The notes under the pieces are model-generated. The model was not told the DNA's origin. It made no database searches and was given only the letters and a program-made list of their open reading frames with translations. Source: Bacillota bacterium (GTDB lineage Bacteria > Bacillota > Clostridia > Acetivibrionales > DTU013). From it: DNA of 64,000 bases. Numbering within the stretch: the stretch's first letter is position 1; every line of letters starts with the position of its first letter. Location: positions 43,435-107,434 of the forward strand of contig JAEZYU010000119.1 of NCBI GenBank assembly GCA_023418915.1. Reading direction: 5' to 3'. The translations under genes and the position numbers were made by a program. Below are positions 35,204 through 44,821 of this stretch, in pieces.

Positions 35204-35659
35204 TCATTCACTATAGCGTAATCTGTTGCCGAAGGAGTTCATCCTTTCGCTGGGTTCATATTTGGTTCGATGGCATTTGCCGTCCAGAAACAGAAAGGAG
35301 CCATAAGCGCCGACAGTGTGGATGATTCCGTCCTGCAGTGTGATCGTCGCCTGGACCAATTGCCCGGCATATTCCCGTCCGCTGTCATCTTCCCGGTAGA
35401 CTACAAGACCCTTCAGAATTTCGCAAAGCTCTTCAATATCTTCCCTGTCAGTCAGATGAATCGTTATATCAGGAGGGACAAGAAAAAATTCCGCAGATAC
35501 GATTTCCTCTGGAGAAAGGTTTGCGAAGGGTCTGGTGCCCCATGGTCTCAGTATCAGTAAAAGAGCTGCTAAAATAAATAGTGGAATGGAAAAATAAATC
35601 AATCGCTTATTTTTATTAGCTTTACTGGACGTATTGTTTTTGTTATTATCTCTATTCAA
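35204..35659 (-). CDS. Membrane-anchored protein of unknown function
   Basis: 151 residues: an Asn/Lys-rich head, one membrane helix (LIYFSIPLFILAALLLIL, residues ~20-40) and a ~110-residue outer domain (IHLTDREDIEELCEILKGL). No family recognised. It overlaps the anti-sigma-like gene by 8 bases and is third in the sigma factor operon, so it may be an accessory of that signalling system. Confidence 0.7.
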   Translation of the reverse strand: MNRDNNKNNTSSKANKNKRLIYFSIPLFILAALLLILRPWGTRPFANLSPEEIVSAEFFLVPPDITIHLTDREDIEELCEILKGLVVYREDDSGREYAGQLVQATITLQDGIIHTVGAYGSFLFLDGKCHRTKYEPSERMNSFGNRLRYSE

Positions 35660-37442
35660 ATTTCTTCACCGCCCGTATTTCCAGATAATAGTGTTCAGTG
35701 GCAGGATCAAGAGAGACACTTGTCACGTTTTTCGGCAGGTCAAAGCCAAAATTCTGCCGGACTATTTCGATGAGCTCTGCGTTCGTCACCTCAGCGGACT
35801 GGTTATCAAAATCCAGGCTGCTTCCAAGGCGTGTGACCATATCGTAACCCTGTATTCCCATATTTTCAGAACCGGAACATGCGTAGTCATGACTAGGGTT
35901 TTTATGAAGGTCTGCTGTGACGGTAATGCTCTCGCCGGCAGGGATCGTGACTGGAAATTCAAGATAAAACATGCGATCAAGAACATACGCCTCTGAAATA
36001 ATGTCATCCAGCCGGCCGTCCTGATAACGCTCGGTTATTGTGCCGGACAGAGGACCATGCAGGGTCATAAGTTCTGCAGCAGCGCCGGACACCATTTCCC
36101 AGGGCACTTCTGACGGAAGGCCTTCGCCTTGTCTGTACTGTGATGAAAATTCAATGATCAACCGATCTAAGACATCGGATAGCACTGCCTCGTAACTGGT
36201 GATAACACAGGATACGCCCTCAAGCTCATTGCCGCTTTCGGTGGCTCCGTTTTTGTACCCTTCCAAAGCATAGCTTCCGATATCATCGCCCAGCACGACC
36301 AGCAGCTTGCATTTCGAACGCATTGAAACACCGTCCGGCACAAAATAGCTGTAACGCCTGTAACCATTGTCATGCCATTCTCCTCCTTCAAAACCGTATG
36401 TCAGGACAGTGGTCCTGCTGTTGTCAATAGTAAAGGAAATGGCTTGTGTCGCTGCCTGATATTGTTCAAGAGGCGCTTTGAAATCGGAAAACTCGTATAC
36501 CGTTACTTTCTGGTCCAGCTTAGGGAAGGGGGACAAGGCATTTTTCTGATATCTTCCATCCTGCAGCAGATCCTGATAATCCTCCCAATTGTCTATTTGC
36601 TTAATATTGATGCTGCCACCCGGATCATCCGCACCTGCGACTCCGGTAAATCCGCCGGAGTAGCAGCCTGGGTGCAGGATAGGCTGAACAGCTTTGCCGC
36701 CTGTGGTTATAGCAGGCTGAAGCTTTGCCAGATCAACAAAGCTGCCTGCGAATGGGTAGAGCCCATTTACTGTGACATCTCGATCTGTATGGTTTGAGAG
36801 GGTGTAGCTGTCCCGAACGTGTGCACCCCATACAGTCCTGTAATCTTCAGGGGGGCGTGAAAAATCATAGGAAATATTGCGGTCTGCGGTGATACCATCC
36901 TGTGCTTCTGTTAGTGTCAAGGGAAACACAGGACCGGCATAGGACATGAATGTGGTACTGCCCTCCGGATGTCCGCTGCCTCCGCTGCCTGCGCTACCGG
37001 CATTTCCATCGCTCTCGCTGCCTGTTCTGCCTCCATATGGAAACAGACCACTCCAAAGCATAATGCCGCCAAGGCTTACTGCCAAAATGGCACAAGCGGC
37101 TATCGCACCCCATGCCTTAAGCTTAGTACCGGCAGCAGCCGTACACCGCGCTTTCCATTTGGTGTGAGCGGCTGTTACATGTGTTGCTTTTGGTTCAGTA
37201 TCCTCAGATGTTCTATGCGATACCTTCGGTTTAGTACGAGAGGTTATCAAATCCCATAACCTCCGTTTTGTTCGAGTTGCTGCCCTGTGCGGTGTCTTCT
37301 CATTTATATTGTGTGCAATTGTATTCCATGCTTTCGATTCTGTGCTGGCAGCTTGAATATTTGAATCCTGTGACTGTTCTATCAGATCGTCGCGTATGTC
37401 TGTGATAGCATAAAGCAGCTTCATTTCCTGTTCACGGCTCAT
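35652..37442 (-). CDS. Anti-sigma-like membrane protein with DUF4179-type domain
   Basis: 596 residues. A cytoplasmic N-terminal segment (~110 residues; MSREQEMKLLYAITDIRDDLIEQ) has several near-repeats of KWKARCTAA-like basic sequence. One membrane helix follows (AWGAIAACAILAVSLGGIML), then a Gly/Ser linker and a large extracytoplasmic domain of the DUF4179 kind. The ATG overlaps the stop of the sigma gene as ATGA, giving translational coupling typical of sigma/anti-sigma pairs. Probably holds the sigma factor until an envelope signal arrives (inference). Confidence 0.8.
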   Translation of the reverse strand: MSREQEMKLLYAITDIRDDLIEQSQDSNIQAASTESKAWNTIAHNINEKTPHRAATRTKRRLWDLITSRTKPKVSHRTSEDTEPKATHVTAAHTKWKARCTAAAGTKLKAWGAIAACAILAVSLGGIMLWSGLFPYGGRTGSESDGNAGSAGSGGSGHPEGSTTFMSYAGPVFPLTLTEAQDGITADRNISYDFSRPPEDYRTVWGAHVRDSYTLSNHTDRDVTVNGLYPFAGSFVDLAKLQPAITTGGKAVQPILHPGCYSGGFTGVAGADDPGGSINIKQIDNWEDYQDLLQDGRYQKNALSPFPKLDQKVTVYEFSDFKAPLEQYQAATQAISFTIDNSRTTVLTYGFEGGEWHDNGYRRYSYFVPDGVSMRSKCKLLVVLGDDIGSYALEGYKNGATESGNELEGVSCVITSYEAVLSDVLDRLIIEFSSQYRQGEGLPSEVPWEMVSGAAAELMTLHGPLSGTITERYQDGRLDDIISEAYVLDRMFYLEFPVTIPAGESITVTADLHKNPSHDYACSGSENMGIQGYDMVTRLGSSLDFDNQSAEVTNAELIEIVRQNFGFDLPKNVTSVSLDPATEHYYLEIRAVKKFE

Positions 37443-38011
37443 ATTGCCACCCCTTTCTCTGTCAAATAAGCTCTAAGACTATTGCGCAGGCGGAACATGC
37501 GTCCGGCCAGCTTATTTGGAGTAGTGCCGCATAGGGCGGATAGTGTTTGCAGCGCCTCGCCATTCCAATATCTGCGTACAAAAAGAAGCCTGTCCTGTGC
37601 GGAAAGTGTATCAAGCCAATCACTGATGTACATTGAAAGCTTCTGCGTTTCAAATATTTCATCTGTTGTTTTTGCATCGGGAACACAGTCGGAAAGCTCG
37701 GAAAGAAGCACTTCAACTCCCGCATAACGTTTACCGGCATGTTTATAATGCCAGCGGTTGATTGAAATGTTACGCACTATCCTACCCAGCCATGCACGAA
37801 ATGCAGTGGGCTTTTCGGGCGGTATGGCATTCCAGACTTTTTGATAGGTGTCGCTGACGCATTCCTCGGCATCCTCCGAAACAGTTAGAATATTCATGGC
37901 AAGACTGTAGCAGAACCTGCCGTATTTGTGATCGGTCTCCAGAATCGCCGCTTCGTTGCGTTTCCAGTAAAGGGCGATAATTATGTCGTCTTCTATTTCA
38001 ACCCACCTCAC
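37439..38011 (-). CDS. ECF-type RNA polymerase sigma factor
   Basis: 190 residues. Region 2 includes YSLAMNILTVSEDAEECVSDTYQKVW and AFRAWLGRIVRNISINRWH. Region 4 includes LSAQDRLLFVRRYWNGEALQTLSAL and PNKLAGRMFRLRNSLR. It has the size and order of extracytoplasmic-function sigma factors. The frame opens at a GTG at 38011; a GAGGTGG-like sequence sits within the first codons, so the start is uncertain by several residues. First gene of the operon with the anti-sigma-like protein. Confidence 0.87.
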   Translation of the reverse strand: MRWVEIEDDIIIALYWKRNEAAILETDHKYGRFCYSLAMNILTVSEDAEECVSDTYQKVWNAIPPEKPTAFRAWLGRIVRNISINRWHYKHAGKRYAGVEVLLSELSDCVPDAKTTDEIFETQKLSMYISDWLDTLSAQDRLLFVRRYWNGEALQTLSALCGTTPNKLAGRMFRLRNSLRAYLTEKGVAI

Positions 38012-38253
38012 AGTACATACTTAGTTTGTTAGCTCATGATCAACTGCTTCCTTCGACGATAAAAGGGTCAGCCCCGCCTGCTTCCTGATACCCATAAACT
38101 ACCCTTACCTATATAGACAGGAAAAAACACCAGATATTCGCCTCTTGGTTTTATTTTACTACATTTTTTATAGTGAGGTTGCGCAATTCAATTCATGTAT
38201 TACTCTACATGTATTTCTCTATGTAAAAAAACCGACGAAATTCTTGACTACGC

Positions 38254-38294
38254 CAGACTATTGTGATAGTCTGTTATTGTACTATTGCAATAGT
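38254..38294 (+). promoter_or_regulatory. BlaI-type operator dyads upstream of blaI-like gene
   Basis: Two palindromes, cagactattgtgatagtctg (38254-38273, perfect with 4-base centre) and actattgcaatagt (38281-38294, perfect), lie just ahead of the ribosome site, downstream of a TTGACT at 38244. They share the arms ACTAT/ATAGT and are the expected form of a BlaI/MecI operator. Confidence 0.75.
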
Positions 38295-38309
38295 CTGGGG
38301 GGTGACATC

Positions 38310-38690
38310 TTGAGCACGGAGAAGAAATTCAAGTTATTTGACGGAGAGCTGAAGCTGATGGAACTGCTGTGGTCAAACGAGGGTGCAACTGCTAAAGAAC
38401 TGGCAATGCTGGCGTCAGAAAAAATAGGCTGGAACAGGAATACCACATATACAGTGATCAGAAAGCTTGTTGACAAAGGAGTAATAGAGCGCTCGGAGCC
38501 TGATTTTGTATGCCGCAGCCTTATAACCCGCAAAGAAGTGGGGCGGGATGAGGCTAAAAAAGTACTCCGTTCATTTTTTGGAGGATCAGCTAAAACGCTG
38601 TTTTCATCCTTTATGGCAGACGGCATATTATCTCCCGGGGAGGTCGAAGAACTCAGAAAACTGATCGATGAACATGGGCGGAAAAGGTGA
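38310..38690 (+). CDS. BlaI/MecI/CopY-family repressor
   Basis: 126 residues from TTG 38310 behind GGGGGGTG. The winged helix (GELKLMELLWSNEGATAKEL, RNTTYTVIRKLVDKGVIER) is the BlaI type, and the C-terminal dimerisation helix follows (GILSPGEVEELRKLI). The repressor is normally cleaved or released by a BlaR1-type sensor; that partner is the next gene, separated by 13 bases. It should bind the two dyads upstream. Confidence 0.9.
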   Translation: MSTEKKFKLFDGELKLMELLWSNEGATAKELAMLASEKIGWNRNTTYTVIRKLVDKGVIERSEPDFVCRSLITRKEVGRDEAKKVLRSFFGGSAKTLFSSFMADGILSPGEVEELRKLIDEHGRKR

Positions 38691-38703
38691 GGGAGTGTTG
38701 TTT

Positions 38704-39663
38704 ATGCTGGATGGGATTTTCTATTTCATATTGAACATGAGCATCACCTCATGCTTTGTAATTGCATCACTGCTGTTGATCAGACTCTGCAGGCCGCTGC
38801 CGAGACGCTTTGTATATCCATTGTGGGCACTGGCGTTTATGCGGTTGGTCATACCGTTTACACTGACATCCGGCTGGAGTTTGTTCAACTTCACCGGAGG
38901 TCTTGTCAAGCGGCTTGTTGCTGTTGAGACGATTACATATGGTTCTGTGACTGCTCCTGCATCGGCACACCTAATGATGATGAACATGGTCGGTGCGGCG
39001 GATAGGTATAGCCCGATCGTATATAAAACAGAAGCCCTGAGACATGTCTTTGTCATAGGTTCAACAGTATGGGGTATCGTAGCTGCTGCAGCACTGCTTG
39101 CTGTATGTATTCTTTATTCGTTGACGTACAAAGAACTCAAAAAGGCTGTTCTCGTCAGAGACAACATATATCGCTCGGATATGTTGCTTTCACCTGTTTT
39201 GACGGGTGTGCTCCGGCCTAAAATCATACTGCCCCCCGGAATCGATCCTGACAGTGCCTCGGGGAAGATGATCCTTACGCATGAGAATGTCCATAAAAAA
39301 CGCCTTGACAACTTATGGCGGACAATAGCTGTGGGCATCGCATGTATGCATTGGTTCAATCCGCTTGTATGGGTAATGCTAAAGGCATTTTTCACTGATA
39401 TGGAGCTTTCCTGCGATGAGGCAGTATTGCGGCACGGAAGGTATGGGAACGATGAAACCAGGGCATATGCCTCAACACTGCTGCAATTTGTACAGGACAA
39501 AGGATTTTTGATCTCCTCCGCTTTTGGACGCTCAGGTGTCAGGGTCCGCATTATGAATGTTTTGAATTATAAGAGGATGACGGTGATTGGCGCAGCCGCA
39601 TCGGCAGCTTTTATGATTGCTGTTGCACTTGTTCTGATTACGAATCCGACTCTCAGGGGGTGA
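38704..39663 (+). CDS. BlaR1-like M56 membrane metallopeptidase
   Basis: 319 residues with four membrane helices and the zinc-peptidase motif HENVH in LTHENVHKKRLDN, plus FFTDMELSCDEAVL, which carries the third ligand region. It ends shortly after the last helix and lacks the extracellular penicillin-binding sensor domain of true BlaR1. A sensing domain may be provided by the following large gene. ATG 38704 follows GAGGGAGTGTTT. Cotranscribed with the BlaI-like repressor. Confidence 0.88.
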   Translation: MLDGIFYFILNMSITSCFVIASLLLIRLCRPLPRRFVYPLWALAFMRLVIPFTLTSGWSLFNFTGGLVKRLVAVETITYGSVTAPASAHLMMMNMVGAADRYSPIVYKTEALRHVFVIGSTVWGIVAAAALLAVCILYSLTYKELKKAVLVRDNIYRSDMLLSPVLTGVLRPKIILPPGIDPDSASGKMILTHENVHKKRLDNLWRTIAVGIACMHWFNPLVWVMLKAFFTDMELSCDEAVLRHGRYGNDETRAYASTLLQFVQDKGFLISSAFGRSGVRVRIMNVLNYKRMTVIGAAASAAFMIAVALVLITNPTLRG

Positions 39664-39667
39664 AACT

Positions 39668-42118
39668 GTGAAGGATAAAGAATATAACGAGGCTTCGCAT
39701 GTTCTTGCCGGAATGAAACGCCATAAACGATTTTATTGGCTGACGCTGGCTGTATTGCTCGCCTTGTCGGCCTATCCGCTTATAAACGGTGTGCGTATGG
39801 TATATCTCAGCATAATGAATGGTGCGATAGGACCTGAGCAATATGCTAAATATGTGATCCCATATTCTGCAATGTGTACTGCTGTCATCCTGTTCGCAGC
39901 GTTCGAACCCTTGCTGCGAAAGATCAAGAGAACACCGTTTTTGGTTGGGCTGGCAGGAGCGTATGCAGTGTTTGCTGCGATAGAGCAGTTCCTGGAAAGG
40001 ATTCAAATAAATACTGCAGGCATGACACTGGTAGATCCGGCGTCGCTCACAATAGATTCTACCACAGCAATACCATCTACCGCAGTGGACGCCTGGCAGG
40101 CGAGTCTGTGTGTCATTTCGCCGCTGATGCGCGGACAGTCGGCCGCATTTTCTTCACAGGGCAGGAGTTTTTACGTAATGGCTGGTAACGCATATAAAAT
40201 ACACTACTATTTGATTTCAGTTATTCTGATCACAATGGTTTGTGGGTTTGTGTATGGCATCGGACGTATGATCCGCATGGGAACCGGCGAAGGGAGAAAG
40301 CCGCTCATCCTGCAGGGTATAGCGACAGCAGCGCTCATATCGCTTTGCGTGTTTGCAAATACCAGCGCATTTTTTCGACAGGCTGAAGCTATTCAGACAC
40401 CGCTTGCATCTATATTAACATGCTTGTTTTTCATATCTCTTGGTGTTTCAGTGGGAGTGTATACCGGAAGTTTTATACTTAAGAAGAGCAAGCGCCTGGG
40501 ATTGGGGCTGCCTGTACTGCTGTCGGTTACGGCTGTTCTTCTGATGTATATTGGTGAGACTGTTATGATGAAGGGTGGGTTATATCGTTTTGGTACCGGT
40601 TGGCTATTTGACGGACTTGCGGGCATCGTCCTTGCACCGGTGGATATTCTTGTTGTTTTGATCTCTGCCGTTGTGACATTGCTGATCCTTAATATGGCAC
40701 GGAAGAATGATAATTGGCCGGATAAGCGAACGATCGCAATTGCCGGAGTGCTTTGCATCCTGATTTTTAGCTCTGGCATTGCCGTGTCTATACCACAAAC
40801 TAAAAGTGACGACAGCAGCATAATTGGCGCCTATGAGTTTGACGATTGTCTGTACATGAATCCTTTATGTTCGTTCATGCCGATAAAGGGCCATATGCCG
40901 TATGTATATTACCTGGGTGAAGACGGGTTGACTGTACTAAACATTGAAACTGGTGATATACAGCGGGCTTGGGCACAATATGAAAAAACTTTATTAGACG
41001 AAAACGATTTTTCATCGCTCGGCAGGTTTTCTGGTTTTCCTTTGCCTGATGTTACCAGATATAAAGACCGCTGGATGCGTGGTGTAATTAAAACTGACGG
41101 CGGACAAAAATATAATCTTTATCAGATGGATGGCGAGATCTGGCTTGTGCAGCGCACAGATGAGTGGATATGGAGCATATATCGGCTGAAGCGGACGAAA
41201 AAGTATGATTTGTCTGATATTGAGCATGCTCTCGCAGTTCAGAATAACTCAAACAATGATAAAACCCGTATGAGACTGAGGGATGTATATGAACTGGCCC
41301 GCAAGGGCAAAAATCTGACGCTCGATGATCTTGATGAATTCAGCGGTAAAGCTGCGGGCTCCAGGTTTTCGATCATGCGTTACGATATCGAAGGCGGCTG
41401 TGTTCTTATCGTACACTCAGACACACCCGGATCTCAGATCAACTATGCCCGCCTGTCAAAGCAAGGCTATGACCCATTCGATGAATCTCTGACTGTCGAT
41501 ATCCAGGATGGGGAGCAGGCGGTGGCTGCATATCTCGATCCTTTGAATTCACTGGCAAAGCTGAAGATCGAGGATCCTCACCATGGTGCAGCAGGACGCG
41601 AGCTTATATACGAATTCGATGGCTATAGGTATTTTTTGAACACTACGCGTGCCGATCAGATATACATCACCTTTGATAACGGTGAACGTCTGCCGCTCAA
41701 GCAAGCGCTTGAGGAGCGCCGGACAATCGTGGAAGACCTGGTGGCAAACGGCTTATACAACATATTTATGGAGCCGGTCGAAAACCCGATGGGCGGGTAT
41801 TTCACCAGATTGCATCACATGCACAAATTTTCATTTGATGATGAGGCATTTTACCCATCTTCTTCTTTTATGTACATTGTTGGAACAGATCTTTCCGTAT
41901 ACTACAATATTGCGGAGCTTGCAGATATCCTTGAGCTTCAGGGCAGAGATGAGCTCGCTGGAAAATTGCGTTCTGTTGAGATCACAGACAATCTGCCTGT
42001 TATGGCAGGGAAGGCTTATATAGATGATGCAGGGCTTGCCGATGCCGGGATAACTGTAGAGATTGGCTGGCATTTGAGCTCGCATACGCCGATAAATTTC
42101 ACCACTATGAATAATTAG
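39668..42118 (+). CDS. Large membrane protein linked to the BlaI/BlaR1 pair, unknown function
   Basis: 816 residues from GTG 39668, four bases after the M56 gene, with AGGGGG upstream. About ten membrane helices occupy residues ~20-385. The C-terminal ~430 residues look extracytoplasmic; segments such as KNLTLDDLDEF and EFDGYRYFLNTTRADQIYI recall the outer domains attached to some clostridial BlaR1-like proteins. It may therefore be the detached sensor or target of this system. No enzymatic motif is recognised. Confidence 0.6.
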   Translation: MKDKEYNEASHVLAGMKRHKRFYWLTLAVLLALSAYPLINGVRMVYLSIMNGAIGPEQYAKYVIPYSAMCTAVILFAAFEPLLRKIKRTPFLVGLAGAYAVFAAIEQFLERIQINTAGMTLVDPASLTIDSTTAIPSTAVDAWQASLCVISPLMRGQSAAFSSQGRSFYVMAGNAYKIHYYLISVILITMVCGFVYGIGRMIRMGTGEGRKPLILQGIATAALISLCVFANTSAFFRQAEAIQTPLASILTCLFFISLGVSVGVYTGSFILKKSKRLGLGLPVLLSVTAVLLMYIGETVMMKGGLYRFGTGWLFDGLAGIVLAPVDILVVLISAVVTLLILNMARKNDNWPDKRTIAIAGVLCILIFSSGIAVSIPQTKSDDSSIIGAYEFDDCLYMNPLCSFMPIKGHMPYVYYLGEDGLTVLNIETGDIQRAWAQYEKTLLDENDFSSLGRFSGFPLPDVTRYKDRWMRGVIKTDGGQKYNLYQMDGEIWLVQRTDEWIWSIYRLKRTKKYDLSDIEHALAVQNNSNNDKTRMRLRDVYELARKGKNLTLDDLDEFSGKAAGSRFSIMRYDIEGGCVLIVHSDTPGSQINYARLSKQGYDPFDESLTVDIQDGEQAVAAYLDPLNSLAKLKIEDPHHGAAGRELIYEFDGYRYFLNTTRADQIYITFDNGERLPLKQALEERRTIVEDLVANGLYNIFMEPVENPMGGYFTRLHHMHKFSFDDEAFYPSSSFMYIVGTDLSVYYNIAELADILELQGRDELAGKLRSVEITDNLPVMAGKAYIDDAGLADAGITVEIGWHLSSHTPINFTTMNN

Positions 42119-42180
42119 GAAGACTGGCCGGAACATAATTTATAAAAAATCAGGCTTAGTGCAAACCGGCACGTTACTCT

Positions 42181-42957
42181 TCATGACCCCGTTGATTTAT
42201 ATCGCCGAAGCCCTATGAGGAAGAAGATGTAGCTTGGTACTATAAACAGCAGACCGAATAATGGCGTAAACATGTAAAACTTGCTTTGTGCCCTATCCAG
42301 CAGATACAGAAGCGGGTAATACTGAAACAGCGCCAGCGGAATTATATAAGTCAGAAACTTTAGTATTCCACCGCCGTAAATTACAAAGGGATAGCGGCCG
42401 AACTCACGTCCCCCATGTGTCAGGATGTTCATAAATTCTAAACCCTCGGTCGTAAAAAAAGAAAAAGATGCGTATACGATATACAAACCAAAAAATACTG
42501 CTGCACCGCAAAAAATCATCAGCAAGAGCGTCAGGATTTTGTCCCAGGTCCATGTGACACCGCTGTTAGGTATTGCATAACACAAAACAGCCACAGCTTG
42601 AATAAATATTCCGAGGCGTAAAAATTCAATGTGCGACGCCAGAACCTGAAAAATTATTCCGCGCGGCCTGACAAGAATGCGGTCAAATTCACCGTTTCCA
42701 AGCAGACGCGGAAATATATCAAATCCCCTCGCAAATACCTCAGCTAAAGAGAAAGCCATTGTCACGACTGATGTGCATAACAATGTTTGGCTGAGCGTAA
42801 ATCCGTCAACTTCGTTAAAACGAGTAAGCATAAACAATACGCTGACAACAGTGGCGAATGACATTATAATTCTCCCGAGGATATTCAGGAAAAAAGTTGC
42901 TTTGTACTGCATCTGGCTTTTTAGGTGTATAGAAAAATACTTAAAATATAGTTTCAC
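42181..42957 (-). CDS. ABC-2 family permease (DUF990/COG3694 type)
   Basis: 258 residues with six membrane helices. ARGFDIFPRLLGNGEFDRILVRPRG is a conserved loop of this family. GTG start at 42957, seven bases after GGAGG. Second of two permeases that, with the ATPase gene upstream on the same strand, form a three-gene exporter of unknown substrate. Confidence 0.87.
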   Translation of the reverse strand: MKLYFKYFSIHLKSQMQYKATFFLNILGRIIMSFATVVSVLFMLTRFNEVDGFTLSQTLLCTSVVTMAFSLAEVFARGFDIFPRLLGNGEFDRILVRPRGIIFQVLASHIEFLRLGIFIQAVAVLCYAIPNSGVTWTWDKILTLLLMIFCGAAVFFGLYIVYASFSFFTTEGLEFMNILTHGGREFGRYPFVIYGGGILKFLTYIIPLALFQYYPLLYLLDRAQSKFYMFTPLFGLLFIVPSYIFFLIGLRRYKSTGS

Positions 42958-42960
42958 ACA

Positions 42961-43758
42961 TCAACCTCCCTGTGCTACAACCCGCTTTAGTGAGCGTTTC
43001 ATAAGCAGTTTCCCGAAAATAAGCATCACTGCTACCCAAAATAACTGTAAGCCTATACCATAAACTGTGTCCATGCCGGCTATATCACCGCTGTAGATCC
43101 TTAGCGGCATATTTTGCATAGCCGCAAACGGCAGCAATTCGGCGATTTTTCTGAAAGGTTCCGGGAAAAATGGAATAGGTATATATCCTCCGGCGAGAAA
43201 ATCTGCAAGAATAACAAAAATCACATTATAACGGCTCATCGTGTAAAATGCGGACATATAGTCTATAAGACAATATGCTGTAACCGCAAACATCGCTGTC
43301 GGTGCAGAGACAATAAACATTAAAAATTGAAATAAATCTGAAGGCAGCTCCATTCTGAATGGGGGAGGCAGCACAAAGGCCACGATCAATATGGGAGCAC
43401 ACCTAAGCGTTGCCCTTGACACTCTGTCTGCTATTGTTTCAAAAAACCAGCGGTTGTATATATCCATCGGTCGTGCCAAATCGTAGGATATATTTCCGCT
43501 GACTATGGTTTCTACAGCGTTTCCTCCGACGCCCCAAGGCATAAAGAGAGCTAGGAAAGCCTGCTGTATCCATATGTAGGACACAAGATGAGAAAATTCC
43601 ATCGGAAATGCGGCAGGATTCGCACGGTAAAATGCTGAAAAGGCTAATATTTCCATAAAACCCCAAGCAAACTGCGTAGCCAATCCCGCCAAAGCCGCTG
43701 TGCGATATTGCAATCCGTTTATAAAGCGAATGCGGAATAGTGCAATATACTTTTTCAT
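42961..43758 (-). CDS. ABC-2 family permease (COG4587 type)
   Basis: 265 residues with about six membrane helices. The conserved loop GNAVETIVSGNISYDLARPMDI corresponds to the family motif also seen in the partner permease. The ATG at 43758 overlaps the end of the ATPase gene, with AAGGAG upstream, and the stop lies three bases before the next gene. The exporter's two permeases are thus a heterodimer. Confidence 0.87.
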   Translation of the reverse strand: MKKYIALFRIRFINGLQYRTAALAGLATQFAWGFMEILAFSAFYRANPAAFPMEFSHLVSYIWIQQAFLALFMPWGVGGNAVETIVSGNISYDLARPMDIYNRWFFETIADRVSRATLRCAPILIVAFVLPPPFRMELPSDLFQFLMFIVSAPTAMFAVTAYCLIDYMSAFYTMSRYNVIFVILADFLAGGYIPIPFFPEPFRKIAELLPFAAMQNMPLRIYSGDIAGMDTVYGIGLQLFWVAVMLIFGKLLMKRSLKRVVAQGG

Positions 43759-44729
43759 ATATGATACTCCTTGTATAGCTCGGCAACCATTTCCTCTGCC
43801 GTTATGCCGGACACTGATACATCAATCAATTCCGCCCCTGCAGCAAGATGAGCTATCGCATCGGATACCGAAAGGATCGATGGGTCAAGAGTGACTATAA
43901 GCCGCCCTTCTTTCATTTCTGTGAGGGTCATACCCTCTGAAATTTCGGGTGCGGCTCCGTTGTATTCAACGACAAGCGTTTTTCGTCTGGATGAATGCTT
44001 CTTTAGTTCGGCAAGACTGCCGTCGAGTAATATCCTGCCTTTACCGATAAGTAATATCCGCTCGGTCAACGCCTCAATGTCCTGCATATCGTGGGTCGTC
44101 AGAATAACGGTTGTACCGCGCTCGGTGTTCAATTTTTTGATAAACTGGCGTACGGCAATTTTAGAAACTGCATCAAGGCCGATAGTTGGTTCATCTAGAA
44201 ACAAAATTTTTGGAGCATGCAGGAGTGACGCAGCAATTTCGCAGCGCATACGCTGACCGAGACTCAGGCTTCGGGCCGGTGTTTTAAGCAACTCGCCCAA
44301 ATCAAGAAGCATAGTTAATTCGTCAAGATTATTTCTATAAGTTTTCTCATCCGTTTTATAAATATCGCGTATCAATTCAAAGCTGTCGATAATGGGAACA
44401 TCCCACCAAAGCTGACTGCGCTGGCCGAAAACGACACCGATTTTGAGGACGTGGGCAATGCGCTCGCGCCAAGGTGTGCGTCCATCAATGATGCACTCGC
44501 CACTATCCGGTGTTAAGATCCCGCACATAATTTTTATTGTAGTGCTTTTCCCCGCACCATTGGGGCCGATATATCCGACCATTTCACCGTCGTTGATAGT
44601 AAAGCTGATGTCATTCAAGGCATGAACAAGCTCATATTCACGCGCAAACAAAGCCTTTACGGCACGACCAAAGCCTGCCTGCCGTTTCGCGACGCGGAAG
44701 GTTTTATTGATGTTGGAAAGTGTGATCAT
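43755..44729 (-). CDS. ABC transporter ATP-binding protein (COG4586 type)
   Basis: 324 residues from ATG 44729 (GGAGGATAT upstream). Walker A is GPNGAGKST, the signature is RSLSLGQRMRCE, Walker B is KILFLDEPTIGLDA and the switch His is in TTHDMQD. VVFGQRSQLWWDVP and the ~90-residue C-terminal extension are typical of the ATPase that pairs with the two DUF990-type permeases downstream. Upstream in-frame codons to 44762 run into a palindromic repeat and are rejected. Confidence 0.92.
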   Translation of the reverse strand: MITLSNINKTFRVAKRQAGFGRAVKALFAREYELVHALNDISFTINDGEMVGYIGPNGAGKSTTIKIMCGILTPDSGECIIDGRTPWRERIAHVLKIGVVFGQRSQLWWDVPIIDSFELIRDIYKTDEKTYRNNLDELTMLLDLGELLKTPARSLSLGQRMRCEIAASLLHAPKILFLDEPTIGLDAVSKIAVRQFIKKLNTERGTTVILTTHDMQDIEALTERILLIGKGRILLDGSLAELKKHSSRRKTLVVEYNGAAPEISEGMTLTEMKEGRLIVTLDPSILSVSDAIAHLAAGAELIDVSVSGITAEEMVAELYKEYHI

Positions 44730-44742
44730 ATATCCTCCGAAA

Positions 44743-44820
44743 TAAGGTGCCTGGCACGACACTTAGACACTTATTTGCCTATTGGCAAATAAGTGTCTAA
44801 GTGTCGTGCCAGGCACCTTA
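44743..44820. repeat. GTGCCTGGCAC palindromic repeat, copy 3 (perfect 37-bp inverted repeat)
   Basis: 37 bases (taaggtgcctggcacgacac... ) are perfectly inverted around a 4-base loop tatt. It lies between the guaA stop and the ABC ATPase start, separating the two same-strand units, and could act as a terminator or processing site. Confidence 0.92.
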
Positions 44821-44821
44821 A

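Noticed and set aside
43755..44762. Longer N terminus for the ABC ATPase from 44762
   Set aside because: The extra codons fall in a palindromic repeat; ATG 44729 has GGAGG and the family N terminus MITLSNINKTF.
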